64,000 nucleotides of DNA, taken from the NCBI RefSeq assembly GCF_900155385.1, contig NZ_LT699745.1, positions 1,767,561-1,831,560 of the forward strand, read 5' to 3'. Within the stretch, counting starts at the first letter, position 1. Every line of letters begins with the position of its first letter. Below the pieces are notes generated by a model. It had not been told where the DNA came from, did not search any database, and saw only the letters and a list, made by a program, of their open reading frames with translations. Position numbers and translations under genes: made by a program. This stretch comes from Vreelandella massiliensis. Lineage in GTDB: Bacteria > Pseudomonadota > Gammaproteobacteria > Pseudomonadales > Halomonadaceae. Of the stretch, positions 1-9,435 are shown one piece after another.

Positions 1-558
1 AATATGCTCATCGACGGCTTCACGAGCGCGAAAAATACGCGAGCGAACCGTTCCCACGGGGCACTGCATCACCTGCGCAATATCTTCATACGCGAGGCCG
101 TCGAACTCCCGAAGCGTAATCGCGGTGCGTAAATCCTCGGGCAATTTTTCAATGGCTTCGAACACGGCCGCTTCCAGTTGGTCCCTGGCGATGGACGCCT
201 CTGGCGACTCGCTATCCGCGAGCCGGCCACTCTGGTCGACAACCTCAGCATCGGCCACGTCCATATCGCTACCCGGCGGGCGCCGTCCCCGCGAAACAAG
301 GTGATTTTTTGCGGTATTAATAGCGATGCGGTACATCCAGGTATAAAACGCGCTTTCCGAGCGAAAGTTCGCCAGCGCACGGTAGGCTTTGATGAACGCC
401 TCCTGCGCCACATCCTGCACCTCGGCATGGTCATGCACATAGCGGCCAATCAGCCCCATGATTTTGTGCTGATATTTCTTCACCAGGAGGTCAAACGCTT
501 GGGTGTCACCTTTTTGGGCACGCTCAACAAGCTGTTGGTCGGTTTCACGAGTGCCCAT
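1..558 (-). CDS. rpoE: RNA polymerase sigma factor RpoE/AlgU (C-terminus cut by window edge)
   Basis: The minus strand reads 186 codons from ATG at 558 to the window edge. The protein begins MGTRETDQQLVERAQKG and carries sigma-2 (DVAQEAFIKAYRAL, YTWMYRIAINTAKN) and sigma-4 (LREFDGLAYEDIAQVMQCP, GTVRSRIFRARE) regions of the ECF sigma-E/AlgU family, which answers envelope stress. Only about ten C-terminal residues should be missing. GGAGG lies at a good distance before the ATG. The anti-sigma genes rseA/mucB would be expected beyond base 1 but cannot be seen. The 300 bases between this gene and aroG hold the two divergent promoters; I saw no clear sigma-E type promoter for rpoE itself. Confidence 0.93.
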   Translation of the reverse strand, partial: MGTRETDQQLVERAQKGDTQAFDLLVKKYQHKIMGLIGRYVHDHAEVQDVAQEAFIKAYRALANFRSESAFYTWMYRIAINTAKNHLVSRGRRPPGSDMDVADAEVVDQSGRLADSESPEASIARDQLEAAVFEAIEKLPEDLRTAITLREFDGLAYEDIAQVMQCPVGTVRSRIFRAREAVDEHI

Positions 559-787
559 TCACACGCCCCTCCTGCTCGCCTGGGAAAGCATACATTCAGA
601 TCGATTTTGTCCCCATTGCGGGTGGGCATTAACAGCAAGCAGCATAGCGTCCCTTGGGAGTTTGATAAGTCGAGTGAAACTAGTGTTACGCGTTCTGCAC
701 GAGGCATCAAGCGCTTAGCGCAATGAAAAAATCCATACAGGAAACCCTGGGGCCGACACGCTGCCTTATTCAATAGTTCCGTAACAA

Positions 788-817
788 TTGATTTTTACTG
801 CCTTGGCAAGCGATAGT
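788..817 (+). promoter_or_regulatory. Candidate sigma-70 promoter of aroG
   Basis: TTGATT (788-793) and GATAGT (812-817) are separated by 18 bases, 41 bases before the aroG start. The match to consensus is moderate. Nothing else that looks like a gene is present between rpoE and aroG. Confidence 0.35.
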
Positions 818-858
818 AGGCGCACCTTTTCGACCACCGCGTAAGCACAGGTAGCACG

Positions 859-1935
859 ATGTCTCAACAGCAGGTGAATAACCTTAATGTCCTCGCTCAG
901 GATGTTCTCATTACCCCTGATGCGCTAAAAAAAGCCGTCCCTCTAACGGAAAAAGCCGAACAATCAGTGATTGAAGGCCGTCAAACCATCCAGAACATTC
1001 TTGATGGTAAAGACCCGCGCCTGTTGGTGGTCGTGGGCCCATGCTCGATCCACGATGTGGATGCCGCCATGGATTACGCCCGCCGCCTGCGCGAACTTGC
1101 CGATAGCGTCAGCGATAGCCTGTATATTGTGATGCGTGTCTATTTTGAAAAGCCACGCACCACGGTGGGCTGGAAAGGCTTAATCAATGACCCGCACTTA
1201 AATGGCTCTTTCGAGATCGAGGAGGGCCTGCACATCGCGCGCAAGTTGCTGGTCGACCTCTCCGAACTCGGGTTGCCGCTTGCCACCGAAGCGCTGGACC
1301 CCATCTCCCCCCAATATATCCAAGACTGCATCAGCTGGTCAGCCGTGGGCGCACGCACCACCGAATCCCAAACCCACCGTGAAATGGCCTCGGGGCTCTC
1401 TGGGCCGGTGGGCTTTAAAAACGGCACCGATGGCAGCCTCGACGTTGCCATCAACGCGCTGCAGTCGGTCGCCAGCCCGCACAACTTCTTGGGTATCAAC
1501 CACGAAGGGCAAGTGGCGATCATTCGCACGCGGGGCAATGCCTACGGCCATGTGGTGCTGCGTGGTGGCAACGGCAAACCCAATTACGATAGCGTCAGCG
1601 TGGCCCTGGCTGAGCAGGAGCTGAAAAAAGCCGATCTCTCACCCAACATCATGATCGACTGCTCCCACGCCAACTCCAACAAAGACCCGGCGCTCCAACC
1701 GCTAGTGCTGGAGAACGTGACCAACCAGATACTGGAAGGCAACCGTTCGATTATCGGCTTAATGGTGGAGTCCAATATCGGCTGGGGCAACCAAAAAGTG
1801 CCGGACGATATCAGTCAGCTCAAGTACGGGGTGTCGATTACCGATGCCTGCATCGATTGGGAGACCACCGTCGCGTCGTTCACCCGCATGAACGAAAAAC
1901 TCGCCGATACCTTGGCCAAGCGCATCGCCCAGTAA
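859..1935 (+). CDS. aroG: 3-deoxy-7-phosphoheptulonate (DAHP) synthase, class I
   Basis: A 358-residue protein of full family length that condenses phosphoenolpyruvate with erythrose 4-phosphate, the first step of the shikimate pathway. Family signatures seen are VVVGPCSIHD, MRVYFEKPRTTVGWKG, GARTTESQTHREMASGLS, GFKNGTDG and IMIDCSHANSNKD. The N-terminal extension of about 50 residues is typical of the feedback-regulated AroFGH type; which amino acid inhibits it cannot be read with confidence, so the symbol is the generic choice. It stands alone, divergent from rpoE and convergent with dinG, whose stop is only 15 bases away. Confidence 0.95.
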   Translation: MSQQQVNNLNVLAQDVLITPDALKKAVPLTEKAEQSVIEGRQTIQNILDGKDPRLLVVVGPCSIHDVDAAMDYARRLRELADSVSDSLYIVMRVYFEKPRTTVGWKGLINDPHLNGSFEIEEGLHIARKLLVDLSELGLPLATEALDPISPQYIQDCISWSAVGARTTESQTHREMASGLSGPVGFKNGTDGSLDVAINALQSVASPHNFLGINHEGQVAIIRTRGNAYGHVVLRGGNGKPNYDSVSVALAEQELKKADLSPNIMIDCSHANSNKDPALQPLVLENVTNQILEGNRSIIGLMVESNIGWGNQKVPDDISQLKYGVSITDACIDWETTVASFTRMNEKLADTLAKRIAQ

Positions 1936-1950
1936 CCTCGTTAAGCGACG

Positions 1951-4077
1951 CTAAGCAATCTCGCGCCGAAACGGCGGCAAGGCATCGAGCAGTGCCTTGC
2001 CGTACCGACGCGTTAACACGCGACGATCGAGCAGCGTAATCCGTCCGCTGTCGCTCTCCTTGCGAATCAGACGGCCGCACGCCTGCACCAGTTTTATCGA
2101 GGCATCGGGCACGCTGATGCGCATAAAGGGGTTGCCCCCCTGGCTTTCAATCCACTCCGCCAGTGTCGCCCCCACCGGGTCATCCGGCACCGCAAACGGC
2201 AACCGGGTAATCACCACGTGGGTGAGATACTCCCCGGGTAGGTCGATACCTTCGGCAAAACTCGCCAGGCCAAAGATCACGCTCCCCTCGCCGCGGTCCA
2301 CCGCCGCCCGGTGGCGCTCCAGGAGCTCGCGCTTGGGCAGCGCGTCCTGCGCCAGCACGCGAGCCTTCACCTCAGCGGGCAAGGCTTTTTCTACCGCGCG
2401 CAGTTGCGCGCGGGATGAAAACAGCACCAAGGCCGCCTCGCGATCGGTAAGCGCCGTGACAAAATCTATAATCGCTTGCTCGTGGGCCTCGCGATCGCTT
2501 GGGTCGGTGGCTGCCTGGGGCACGCTAAGCACGGCATTGGCGTAGTCAAAAGGGCTTGGCAGCGCTTGATAGCGGTAGCGACCGGCCAGTCCCGCTCGCT
2601 CCTGCAGGCGCTCGAAACGTCCCAATGCGGTGAGCGTGGCAGAGGTCACCACCGCCCCATGGCAGCGGCCCCACAGGTGTTTGGCCAGGGTGTGCGCGGC
2701 CGATACCGGGCTTGCCGAGAACTCCACTTCCGGCTCTCCACCGACACGGCTCAAGGTAACCCAGCGCGCGCAAGGCGGCGCATCGTTTGGGTCCACCGCG
2801 CTGATCGCCTCCCACAGCGCATGCGCTTCCAGCGCCCGCCCGTGCAGCAACGCCACCAATGGCAACCAACTTTCCGCTTGCTCGCGATCTAAACCGGTTT
2901 GTTTATCCGGATCGAGACTTTCGCGCAGAATATCGCCGATCGTTTCAAGGCTGCGCGATAGCTCGGCAAACAGGGTCGTCAGTTGAAGGGCCTGCTCGCG
3001 CAGGGCATCAGGCGCCTGCCCCTTGGCAAAGCGTGTCTGCTTAAACGCCTCCTCGTCGCCCAGCCCATTGGGCCGCTCAGCGAGCTGATGGCCTAGCGAA
3101 AACACCTCCTGCAGCGCCGGCTCCAGCGCCTGAAGCATATCGGGGAGCTTGGCGAGCAGTTGACGAACCGTCGACTGTTGGGCTAGCGCCTGATGCAGCT
3201 CGGTCAAACTACTCTTTAGCGTTTTCAGCCAACGCAAACAGCCATGCACGGCAAAGCGGTGGGCAAAGTGAGAGAGCGCTTTGTCCGGCAGGTGATGGCC
3301 TTCATCGAAGACAAAAATACAGTCGGCGGGGTCCGGCAGTATCGCCCCACCGCCCAGGGCTAGATCGGCCAACACCAGATCGTGATTGGCCACGATCACA
3401 TCGGCGTCTTCCAACTCGCGGCGCGAGCGAAAAAACGCGCAGGCGCCAAAATGACCACAACGCCTTCCCGTGCACTGCCGGTGATCGACCGTCAAGCGCC
3501 GCCAGGTGGGGTCGTCGATGGATTCATGCCAGCTATCGCGATCGCCCTCCCACTCCCCTTGGCCATAGGCCTTGGCCATGTCTTGGGTAAGCTGAGAAAA
3601 GTCACTACTGGTCGCGATCAACTCTTGCTGGAAAAGCGACATCGTCGGGTTGGGCTCACTGCCTTCCAGCGCTTGATCCAGACGCGCCACACAGACATAA
3701 CGCCCGCGCCCTTTTGCCAGCGCGTAACGAAAGGCAATGCCGCTGTGCTGCGCCAAGGAGGGCAGGTCGTGGCCCAGGACCTGCTCCTGCAGCGCGATGG
3801 TCGCGGTGGAGATCACCAAGCGCTTGCCTTGGGCTTTGGCGACCGGCAAGGCAGCTAGCAAATAGGCCAGGGTTTTCCCGGTGCCCGTTCCGGCTTCCAG
3901 CACGCAGACGTGGGTATCGTTTTGGCGCTTGCCCTCGTCATCCATGTCAATACCGCCAAGCGTGCGAGCGATCTCGGCAATCATTAGCCGCTGGCCGTAA
4001 CGCGGCGTTAGCCCGAGACGCTCCACGACCTGGCGGTAGGCGTCCTGAATTTCACCTTTCAGCGCATCTTCGAGCAT
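1951..4077 (-). CDS. dinG: ATP-dependent DNA helicase DinG
   Basis: A 708-residue XPD-like superfamily 2 helicase. The Walker A motif EAGTGTGKT is at residues 61-69. Four cysteines in the Fe-S cluster arrangement lie near residues 129, 202, 207 and 213 (RYVCVARLD, QCTGRRCGHFGAC). The DEAH-type box DEGHH is at about 258-262. E. coli DinG is of similar length and resolves R-loops and D-loops with 5'-3' polarity. The start is five bases after the stop of the upstream RhlB-like helicase, so the two are probably co-transcribed. Confidence 0.93.
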   Translation of the reverse strand: MLEDALKGEIQDAYRQVVERLGLTPRYGQRLMIAEIARTLGGIDMDDEGKRQNDTHVCVLEAGTGTGKTLAYLLAALPVAKAQGKRLVISTATIALQEQVLGHDLPSLAQHSGIAFRYALAKGRGRYVCVARLDQALEGSEPNPTMSLFQQELIATSSDFSQLTQDMAKAYGQGEWEGDRDSWHESIDDPTWRRLTVDHRQCTGRRCGHFGACAFFRSRRELEDADVIVANHDLVLADLALGGGAILPDPADCIFVFDEGHHLPDKALSHFAHRFAVHGCLRWLKTLKSSLTELHQALAQQSTVRQLLAKLPDMLQALEPALQEVFSLGHQLAERPNGLGDEEAFKQTRFAKGQAPDALREQALQLTTLFAELSRSLETIGDILRESLDPDKQTGLDREQAESWLPLVALLHGRALEAHALWEAISAVDPNDAPPCARWVTLSRVGGEPEVEFSASPVSAAHTLAKHLWGRCHGAVVTSATLTALGRFERLQERAGLAGRYRYQALPSPFDYANAVLSVPQAATDPSDREAHEQAIIDFVTALTDREAALVLFSSRAQLRAVEKALPAEVKARVLAQDALPKRELLERHRAAVDRGEGSVIFGLASFAEGIDLPGEYLTHVVITRLPFAVPDDPVGATLAEWIESQGGNPFMRISVPDASIKLVQACGRLIRKESDSGRITLLDRRVLTRRYGKALLDALPPFRREIA

Positions 4078-4082
4078 AGCGC

Positions 4083-5357
4083 TTAAAGCAAGCCTTCCGG
4101 TGGGTGCTCACACGGCAACTTGTCGCCAATATAGCGCTCGATCTCCGGCAGCGAGAAGGCGTCCTCTTCGCCGACAAAGCTGATCGAGACGCCCTTGGCC
4201 CCGGCGCGCCCGGTACGCCCGATGCGGTGGACGTAATCCTCGGGGTCTTCCGGCAGGGTATAGTTGATCACGTGGCTCACGTCATCGATGTGAATCCCGC
4301 GCCCGGCGACATCGGTCGCCACCAGCACTTGGATCTCCCCTTCACGGAAGCGCTCTAGCGTTTTGATACGCTGCGCCTGGGGCACATCGCCCGAGAGCAT
4401 CGCCGCGCTGATACCGGCTTTTTTGAGCACGTTATCCAGTTTGCGCACCAGATCGCGGCGATTGCCAAAGACCATCACGCGCTCAAAGCTCTCTTGCTCC
4501 AATAGCCTCACCAGCAAGCGCTCTTTGTCATCGTCGGCTACCAGGTAGACGCGCTGATCGATATCCGCCTGGTTCTCAACGGTGGCCTCGATCTCGACAT
4601 GGGCCGGGTCAAGGGTCCATTGGCTGGCGAGGTTGAGAATGTCCTCGGTAAAGGTGGCCGAAAACAGAAACGTTTGGCGCTCCTCTTTCTTTGGCGTGTA
4701 GCGAATAATGCGTTTCACATCGGGGATAAACCCCATAGAGAGCATGCGATCGGCTTCATCGAGCACCAGCACTTCCACTTCGTTCAGGTCGATATCGCGT
4801 TTCTGATGAAAGTCGAGCAGTCGCCCTGGGGTAGCGACCAGGATATCGACCTTTTTGCCTAGGCTGTCGCGCTGCTTCTGGTAATCCATACCCCCGACGA
4901 CGCTTGCCACATTAAGTTTGGTGAAGCGCGCAAGGGCCTTGGCATCCTTCTCAATCTGCAGGGCAAGCTCCCGCGTTGGGGCGATAATTAGCGCGCGTGG
5001 CGCGCCCTGCTTCTGGCCATCGGGTGCGGGCTCTTCGAGGAAGTACGCCAGCACCGAGATCAAAAATGCCGCGGTTTTGCCCGTGCCGGTCTGCGCCTTA
5101 CCCACAATATCGCCACCGAGTAGCGTGTGGCGCAGCGCTTCTGCCTGAATCGGCGTGCAGTACTCAAAGCCCTGGGCATGAATGGCACGCATTAGCGGCA
5201 GCGGCAGATCGAAATCGTGGAAGCGCCACTTGCCCGCGACCGCGGGAACTTGAAACTGGCGCAAATCCCAGCTCGATTGGCGGCGACGCGGCTTGCGCCG
5301 GCGGCGTTTAGGTTTGCGGTTCTGGGCCGATGCGGGGGTCTGTTCCGGCTCGCTCAT
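4083..5357 (-). CDS. rhlB: DEAD-box ATP-dependent RNA helicase, RhlB-like
   Basis: A 424-residue protein with a highly basic N-terminal tail (residues 13-28, almost all Lys/Arg) before the helicase core. Motifs seen: Q motif ([13 protein letters not shown]), AQTGTGKT (residues 88-95), [26 protein letters not shown], and [10 protein letters not shown] near the end. The closest family by these features is RhlB, the degradosome helicase. No RNase E-binding segment can be judged from sequence alone. It appears to lead a two-gene unit with dinG. The 218 bases upstream, before the divergent small gene, hold no other gene. Confidence 0.88.
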   Translation of the reverse strand: MSEPEQTPASAQNRKPKRRRRKPRRRQSSWDLRQFQVPAVAGKWRFHDFDLPLPLMRAIHAQGFEYCTPIQAEALRHTLLGGDIVGKAQTGTGKTAAFLISVLAYFLEEPAPDGQKQGAPRALIIAPTRELALQIEKDAKALARFTKLNVASVVGGMDYQKQRDSLGKKVDILVATPGRLLDFHQKRDIDLNEVEVLVLDEADRMLSMGFIPDVKRIIRYTPKKEERQTFLFSATFTEDILNLASQWTLDPAHVEIEATVENQADIDQRVYLVADDDKERLLVRLLEQESFERVMVFGNRRDLVRKLDNVLKKAGISAAMLSGDVPQAQRIKTLERFREGEIQVLVATDVAGRGIHIDDVSHVINYTLPEDPEDYVHRIGRTGRAGAKGVSISFVGEEDAFSLPEIERYIGDKLPCEHPPEGLL

Positions 5358-5575
5358 AGGCTATGTATTCGTCCGTTACGGTGAATGTTTTGCTTAACAA
5401 AGGTGCTATTGTACCAGGGCTTCGCGCTAAGGGCGCCCTTCCTGCTCTCTTCCCTATGGCAACGCCCACGCGCCGATTCCTAAGTACAAACGCCTATGTA
5501 CCAATTCCCATGTGCCAGAGAGAGGAGACTGGTAGAATGGGCAGCTACATTAACGCACTGTATTAGGAGCGCGAC

Positions 5576-5815
5576 ATGACGCGTAGAAAAAAGACTCGCT
5601 CGCTAGCGGATAAAGTCACCATCCGCACCGGTCGGCGCAAGGATTACAAAAAGTGGCGCCATGATAACCCTGACCAAGTGGCTCCCTCACGCCGCTTCGT
5701 GGCGAAAAAACAGCAGCAGCGCAAACTTCAAGCCGCGCGAAAAATGGCACGCCAAGAGAGCGGTCAACCGATTGCCATCCACCCTGAAAAGCAGGATAAG
5801 AAAGAGGATTCATAA
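5576..5815 (+). CDS. Small very basic protein of unknown function
   Basis: A 79-residue protein rich in Lys, Arg and Gln, with no membrane segment or signal peptide, beginning [20 protein letters not shown] do not recognise the family. A good Shine-Dalgarno (AGGAG) stands eight bases before the ATG. The stop codon overlaps the xthA start by one base (TAATG), so it is translationally coupled to exonuclease III. The charge pattern suggests nucleic-acid contact; this is inference only. Confidence 0.75.
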   Translation: MTRRKKTRSLADKVTIRTGRRKDYKKWRHDNPDQVAPSRRFVAKKQQQRKLQAARKMARQESGQPIAIHPEKQDKKEDS

Positions 5816-6654
5816 TGCGGTTGGTCTCGTTCAATATCAATGGCATTCGCGCCCGTCTGCATCAACTGCAGGCGCTGATCGATCAGCATCAGCCGGATGT
5901 CATTGGTTTGCAGGAAACCAAGGTCCAGGATAGCGAGTTTCCCCTCGCCGCGGTGGAAGCCATGGGCTACCACGTATTTTACTACGGCCAGAAAGGCCAC
6001 TACGGTGTCGCCCTGCTTTGTCGCCAACCGCCGGAAGCGGTGTTTTACGGCTTTCCCGACGATGAGGAAAACGCTCAGCGCCGCATGATCGGCGTGCGGC
6101 TTCGCGCGGAGAGTGGAGAGGCGGTCACGGTGTGGAACGGCTATTTCCCTCAAGGCGAAAACATCACCCACCCCATCAAGTTTCCGCACAAAGAGCGCTT
6201 CTACGGTCAACTCTCGCGCCTTCTCGAAGAGCGGCATCGCCCCGATGAACTCGTCGCCGTGATGGGCGATTTCAATATCTCGCCGGAAGACCGGGATATC
6301 GGTATTGGTGAGGCGAACCGCAAACGCTGGCTGCGCGAGGGCAAAACCAGCTTCCAACCCGTCGAGCGCGAATGGCTCGCGGGCATTAAAGACTGGGGAA
6401 TGCAAGACAGCTACCGCGTGTGTCACCCCACGCGCGATGACCGTTTCAGCTGGTTTGATTACCGTTCAAAAGGCTTTGATCGGGACCCCAAGCGTGGGCT
6501 TCGAATCGACTATATTTTGGTCACTGAACCACTGGCACGCCTAACCCTCGACGCCGACGTGGACTATGAACTACGGGCCATGGAGCGACCCTCCGACCAC
6601 GCGCCGACATGGAGCACGTTTGACCTTACCCTGACGGCGGCAGATGCAAACTAG
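5815..6654 (+). CDS. xthA: Exodeoxyribonuclease III
   Basis: A 279-residue AP endonuclease and 3'-5' exonuclease of the EEP fold, acting in base-excision repair. It starts [14 protein letters not shown]. The metal-binding Glu is E34 (GLQETKV); the active-site stretches [25 protein letters not shown] and RPSDHAPTW are intact. Length and sequence match E. coli XthA closely. It overlaps the preceding small gene by one base, and its 3' end overlaps the convergent TPR gene by 29 bases. Confidence 0.96.
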   Translation: MRLVSFNINGIRARLHQLQALIDQHQPDVIGLQETKVQDSEFPLAAVEAMGYHVFYYGQKGHYGVALLCRQPPEAVFYGFPDDEENAQRRMIGVRLRAESGEAVTVWNGYFPQGENITHPIKFPHKERFYGQLSRLLEERHRPDELVAVMGDFNISPEDRDIGIGEANRKRWLREGKTSFQPVEREWLAGIKDWGMQDSYRVCHPTRDDRFSWFDYRSKGFDRDPKRGLRIDYILVTEPLARLTLDADVDYELRAMERPSDHAPTWSTFDLTLTAADAN

Positions 6655-7717
6655 CGAGCCACTGCTGCGCCTGTTCATCGCCTAATGCCACGGCGTGTTC
6701 AAAAGCCGTTGCCGCGATCGCATTGCGCCCCCATGCATACGCGTGTTGGCCGAGCAGACGCCACTCGTCGGCATCACGCGTCATTTGTGCTAAGGCGCGT
6801 TGGCTAGCAAGGGCCTGCGCGACATCGCGCGCCTGTAGCCAGCTCTGTGCCAGTAGGCGCAGGGTTATCTCGCTACGCACCACCCGGCCATTAGCGAGCG
6901 CGGCTTCTAGATATTCCGCCGCGCGGGCGGGCGTGCCGGCCAGCCGGTGCAGCGCGATAAGCTGCCAGAAATCGTCCGAGTCGGTGAAAATATCCAGCCG
7001 CCAGGCGGTATCCCAAATCGCCGCCGCTATCGGGATCGCACCGGCACCCTGGGCCAACCGCGCTGCTTGCCGCCACTGGGCCGGTTCTGTCGTTTCGTTA
7101 AGCGTGGATAAGAGCCCTTCAAGCGCGCGCTCTGGCTGACCGGCATTAAGGTACACCGCCAACGCCAGCTCGCGCCGCGCTTGACTGCGCTTTGGCTCAC
7201 TTATCGCGGCGAGCCGATCGGCAGCGACTTGCCACTGTTTGTCTTGCGCCAGCCAGCGCACGAGCCGCCACTGCTCTTCTACTGCGGATCCTGCTTTATC
7301 GTGTTCGTCCAGCCAACGGGAGAGCTGCTCGACCGCCTGCTGGCGCTGACCCGCTGCGCGGCGCAGACCGGCCTCTTGCAAACGCCAGCGCTTGGCCGTC
7401 TCAGCATCCTCCATGCCCGCACGCGCCGTCGCTAACTGGTCGGCGGCGTCAGCATAACGCCCAACGCTGGATAACGCGCTCGCCGCTAGTTGCCGATACA
7501 GCGCACTGGCAAAGCGATCCGCTGCGTTGCCCCCCGCAAAACGCTGCGCTTGCACCATCGCACGCTCAATGACCGCGCCATATTGGCGCGCCTCCAAACG
7601 CGCTTCGATGGCGTTGAGATCATTGATCACATCGCGCGGCAGCGCCGGGGCTGCCCAGGCGGGCACGCTAAACAGCACGAAAATAGCGATTAAACCGACA
7701 CACACTCGGTTTTTCAT
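6626..7717 (-). CDS. Exported TPR-repeat protein of the Ton operon
   Basis: A 363-residue protein. The start chosen is the ATG at 7717 because it follows GAGGT and gives a signal peptide ([17 protein letters not shown], cleavage after AWA). The mature part is Ala/Leu-rich alpha-helical with tetratricopeptide-like repeats, for example near [14 protein letters not shown] and [19 protein letters not shown]. It is the last gene of the DUF3450-TtpC-ExbB-ExbD-TonB series. A TPR gene in this place is usual for this class of Ton system, where it is thought to support the periplasmic part of the complex. The 3' end overlaps xthA. Confidence 0.8.
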   Translation of the reverse strand: MKNRVCVGLIAIFVLFSVPAWAAPALPRDVINDLNAIEARLEARQYGAVIERAMVQAQRFAGGNAADRFASALYRQLAASALSSVGRYADAADQLATARAGMEDAETAKRWRLQEAGLRRAAGQRQQAVEQLSRWLDEHDKAGSAVEEQWRLVRWLAQDKQWQVAADRLAAISEPKRSQARRELALAVYLNAGQPERALEGLLSTLNETTEPAQWRQAARLAQGAGAIPIAAAIWDTAWRLDIFTDSDDFWQLIALHRLAGTPARAAEYLEAALANGRVVRSEITLRLLAQSWLQARDVAQALASQRALAQMTRDADEWRLLGQHAYAWGRNAIAATAFEHAVALGDEQAQQWLASLHLPPSG

Positions 7718-7722
7718 GAGTA

Positions 7723-8481
7723 TTACCTCAGCTGAAACTCGATGCGCTGAGTGGCAAGCCTGCGCTGACCGCTGGGCGCAAATTGCCACTGCGCAATGGC
7801 CTCGCGGGCAGCACGCTCGAATACGCCGCGCGGCCGGGCCTGGGTGACGTCGATCGAGGATGCCTCCACGCTACCATCGCGGCGAATAATGAAGCGCATC
7901 TCGACAAAACCCTCTAAACCGCGCCGCTGCGCTCGCGAGGGGTACTCTGGATTAACGCGATTGGCGGGCGAAACTTCGCCTACGCTTACTGGCTCGTTGG
8001 ATGTACTGTCGCTCGCGACTTCTTGGCTCGCGCTCTCCCCTTGAGCCGACTCCTGCGTCACAGCACGCTCTTCGCTCACTGACTCACGGGGTGCGGGTTC
8101 AGGCGCGGGCTCCGGTTGCGGCCTGGGCTCGGGTTCCGGTTCGGGCTCCGGCTCGGGCGCCACATCCAACTCAGGCAAACGGCGATCGAGTTCAACGGGC
8201 GGCTCAGGCGTATCGGGCACCTCCATCTCGGGTATCTCGATCTGGCTTTCAGCCACCGGCGAAGGGGACGGCGCCGGAGGAGGCGGTGTTTCGACCGCTG
8301 GCGTCTTAGGCTGCGGCGTCTGGGATTGCACTGGGGGCGGGGGCGGCTCCACCAGCGTCATGGCCATCTCCTGCACGGGTTCTGGATCCGCTTCCGGGGG
8401 CGCCACCAGCAGCGCCAGCAGCCATAGAAGCCCCAGCGCCAGAAACAGCCCCGAGAGCAACGACACGCCGCTACGAATCAT
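7723..8481 (-). CDS. tonB: TonB-like energy transducer
   Basis: A 252-residue protein: one N-terminal membrane helix (residues 7-27), a long Pro/Glu-rich spacer (residues 28-140, with repeated PEPEPEP) that spans the periplasm, and a C-terminal TonB domain beginning near NRVNPEYPSRAQRRGLEG and ending FAPSGQRRLATQRIEFQLR. It carries proton-motive energy from ExbBD to outer-membrane receptors. It overlaps exbD by four bases (ATGA) and is followed after five bases by the TPR gene. Confidence 0.9.
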   Translation of the reverse strand: MIRSGVSLLSGLFLALGLLWLLALLVAPPEADPEPVQEMAMTLVEPPPPPVQSQTPQPKTPAVETPPPPAPSPSPVAESQIEIPEMEVPDTPEPPVELDRRLPELDVAPEPEPEPEPEPRPQPEPAPEPAPRESVSEERAVTQESAQGESASQEVASDSTSNEPVSVGEVSPANRVNPEYPSRAQRRGLEGFVEMRFIIRRDGSVEASSIDVTQARPRGVFERAAREAIAQWQFAPSGQRRLATQRIEFQLR

Positions 8482-8885
8482 CGCTCGCCCCGGCTGGCCG
8501 CCACCGCCACCTGCTCAACACCGGCGCTCCGCAGACGGTCCATGACTTCGATCAACACCCCGGTGGTCGCATCGCGATCGGCCTGAATGACAACCGAGCC
8601 CTCATCGGTGACCATATCGGCCACCGTCTGCCCGACGCGATGCAGGTCGACCGGCTTGCCATCAACCCATACCGCCCCTTCCGGGGTGACCGCCACCAGT
8701 ACCTGGGCATCGGGCCGGGGGGTCGCGGCGCTCGACTCGGGGCGTTCAATTTCCACGCCGCTCTCTTTGATGAAGCTGGTGGTGACAATAAAGAAAATCA
8801 GCATGATGAACACCACATCCAGCATCGGCGTGAGGTTCACCTCAGTGCTTTCAGCGGTGGACTCCATGGAACGGCGTCTACGCAT
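8478..8885 (-). CDS. exbD: ExbD biopolymer transport protein
   Basis: A 135-residue protein with a short cytoplasmic N-terminus, one membrane helix with the conserved Asp (VNLTPMLDVVFIMLIFFIV) and a periplasmic domain containing GSVVIQADRDATTG. This Asp lies in the proton path of ExbD/TolR/MotB proteins. It overlaps exbB by eight bases upstream and tonB by four bases downstream. Confidence 0.93.
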   Translation of the reverse strand: MRRRRSMESTAESTEVNLTPMLDVVFIMLIFFIVTTSFIKESGVEIERPESSAATPRPDAQVLVAVTPEGAVWVDGKPVDLHRVGQTVADMVTDEGSVVIQADRDATTGVLIEVMDRLRSAGVEQVAVAASRGER

Positions 8886-9435
8886 GATCCTCCTCCAACG
8901 CTTGGGCTAAACGGTCGTGCAGGCGCTGATCCTCGCGGCGTATCACATGCTCAAGTCGGCTGATGAACAAAAGCCCAACAACTGCTATCGCCATACCGGT
9001 GAGCGTTGGCAGCGTGGCCCGCGCCACGCCATCGGCCATTGCACGCGCCTGATGCGTATCGCTCAGCGCTAAACTATCAAAGACGGTGATCATACCGGTG
9101 ACGGTGCCCAAAAGCCCCAGCAGCGGACACAGTGCCACGAGAAGCTTGAGCCACGGCAAGGGGCGGCGCAGGCGCGCCACAAGCTCCTGCGCCCAGACAT
9201 CGCGCAGCGTGTGAGCGCTCCAGCTGCGATGGTCCCGACGCGCGGCCCAGCGGCGCACCAGCCGCCGGCGCGCGATTTTCCACGTAATACGGTAGAACCA
9301 CCAACGCTCAATGGCGAGCGCAAACACCACCACCGCGACGACGCCAAGCAGCACCAGTACCGGGCCGCCGGCCTCTATCAGCCGCTCAACCGGCTCGGGT
9401 TGAAGGGCCTCAAGCCTGGGAGGCAGAGCGAGCAT
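8878..9435 (-). CDS. exbB: ExbB proton-channel protein (second, short copy)
   Basis: A MotA/TolQ/ExbB protein. The ATG at 9435 is preferred to upstream alternatives because GGAGG lies six bases before it, giving 185 residues. The first helix is PVLVLLGVVAVVVFALAIERW; the channel-forming segment LKLLVALCPLLGLLGTVTGM is intact. It overlaps the TtpC-like gene by 26 bases. A short ExbB following a long one is typical of Vibrio TonB2-type systems. Confidence 0.9.
   Translation of the reverse strand: MLALPPRLEALQPEPVERLIEAGGPVLVLLGVVAVVVFALAIERWWFYRITWKIARRRLVRRWAARRDHRSWSAHTLRDVWAQELVARLRRPLPWLKLLVALCPLLGLLGTVTGMITVFDSLALSDTHQARAMADGVARATLPTLTGMAIAVVGLLFISRLEHVIRREDQRLHDRLAQALEEDHA

Noticed and set aside
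178-726. Open frame on the plus strand opposite rpoE
   Set aside because: The minus strand in the correct frame encodes a clear RpoE; this frame has no family features and covers it.
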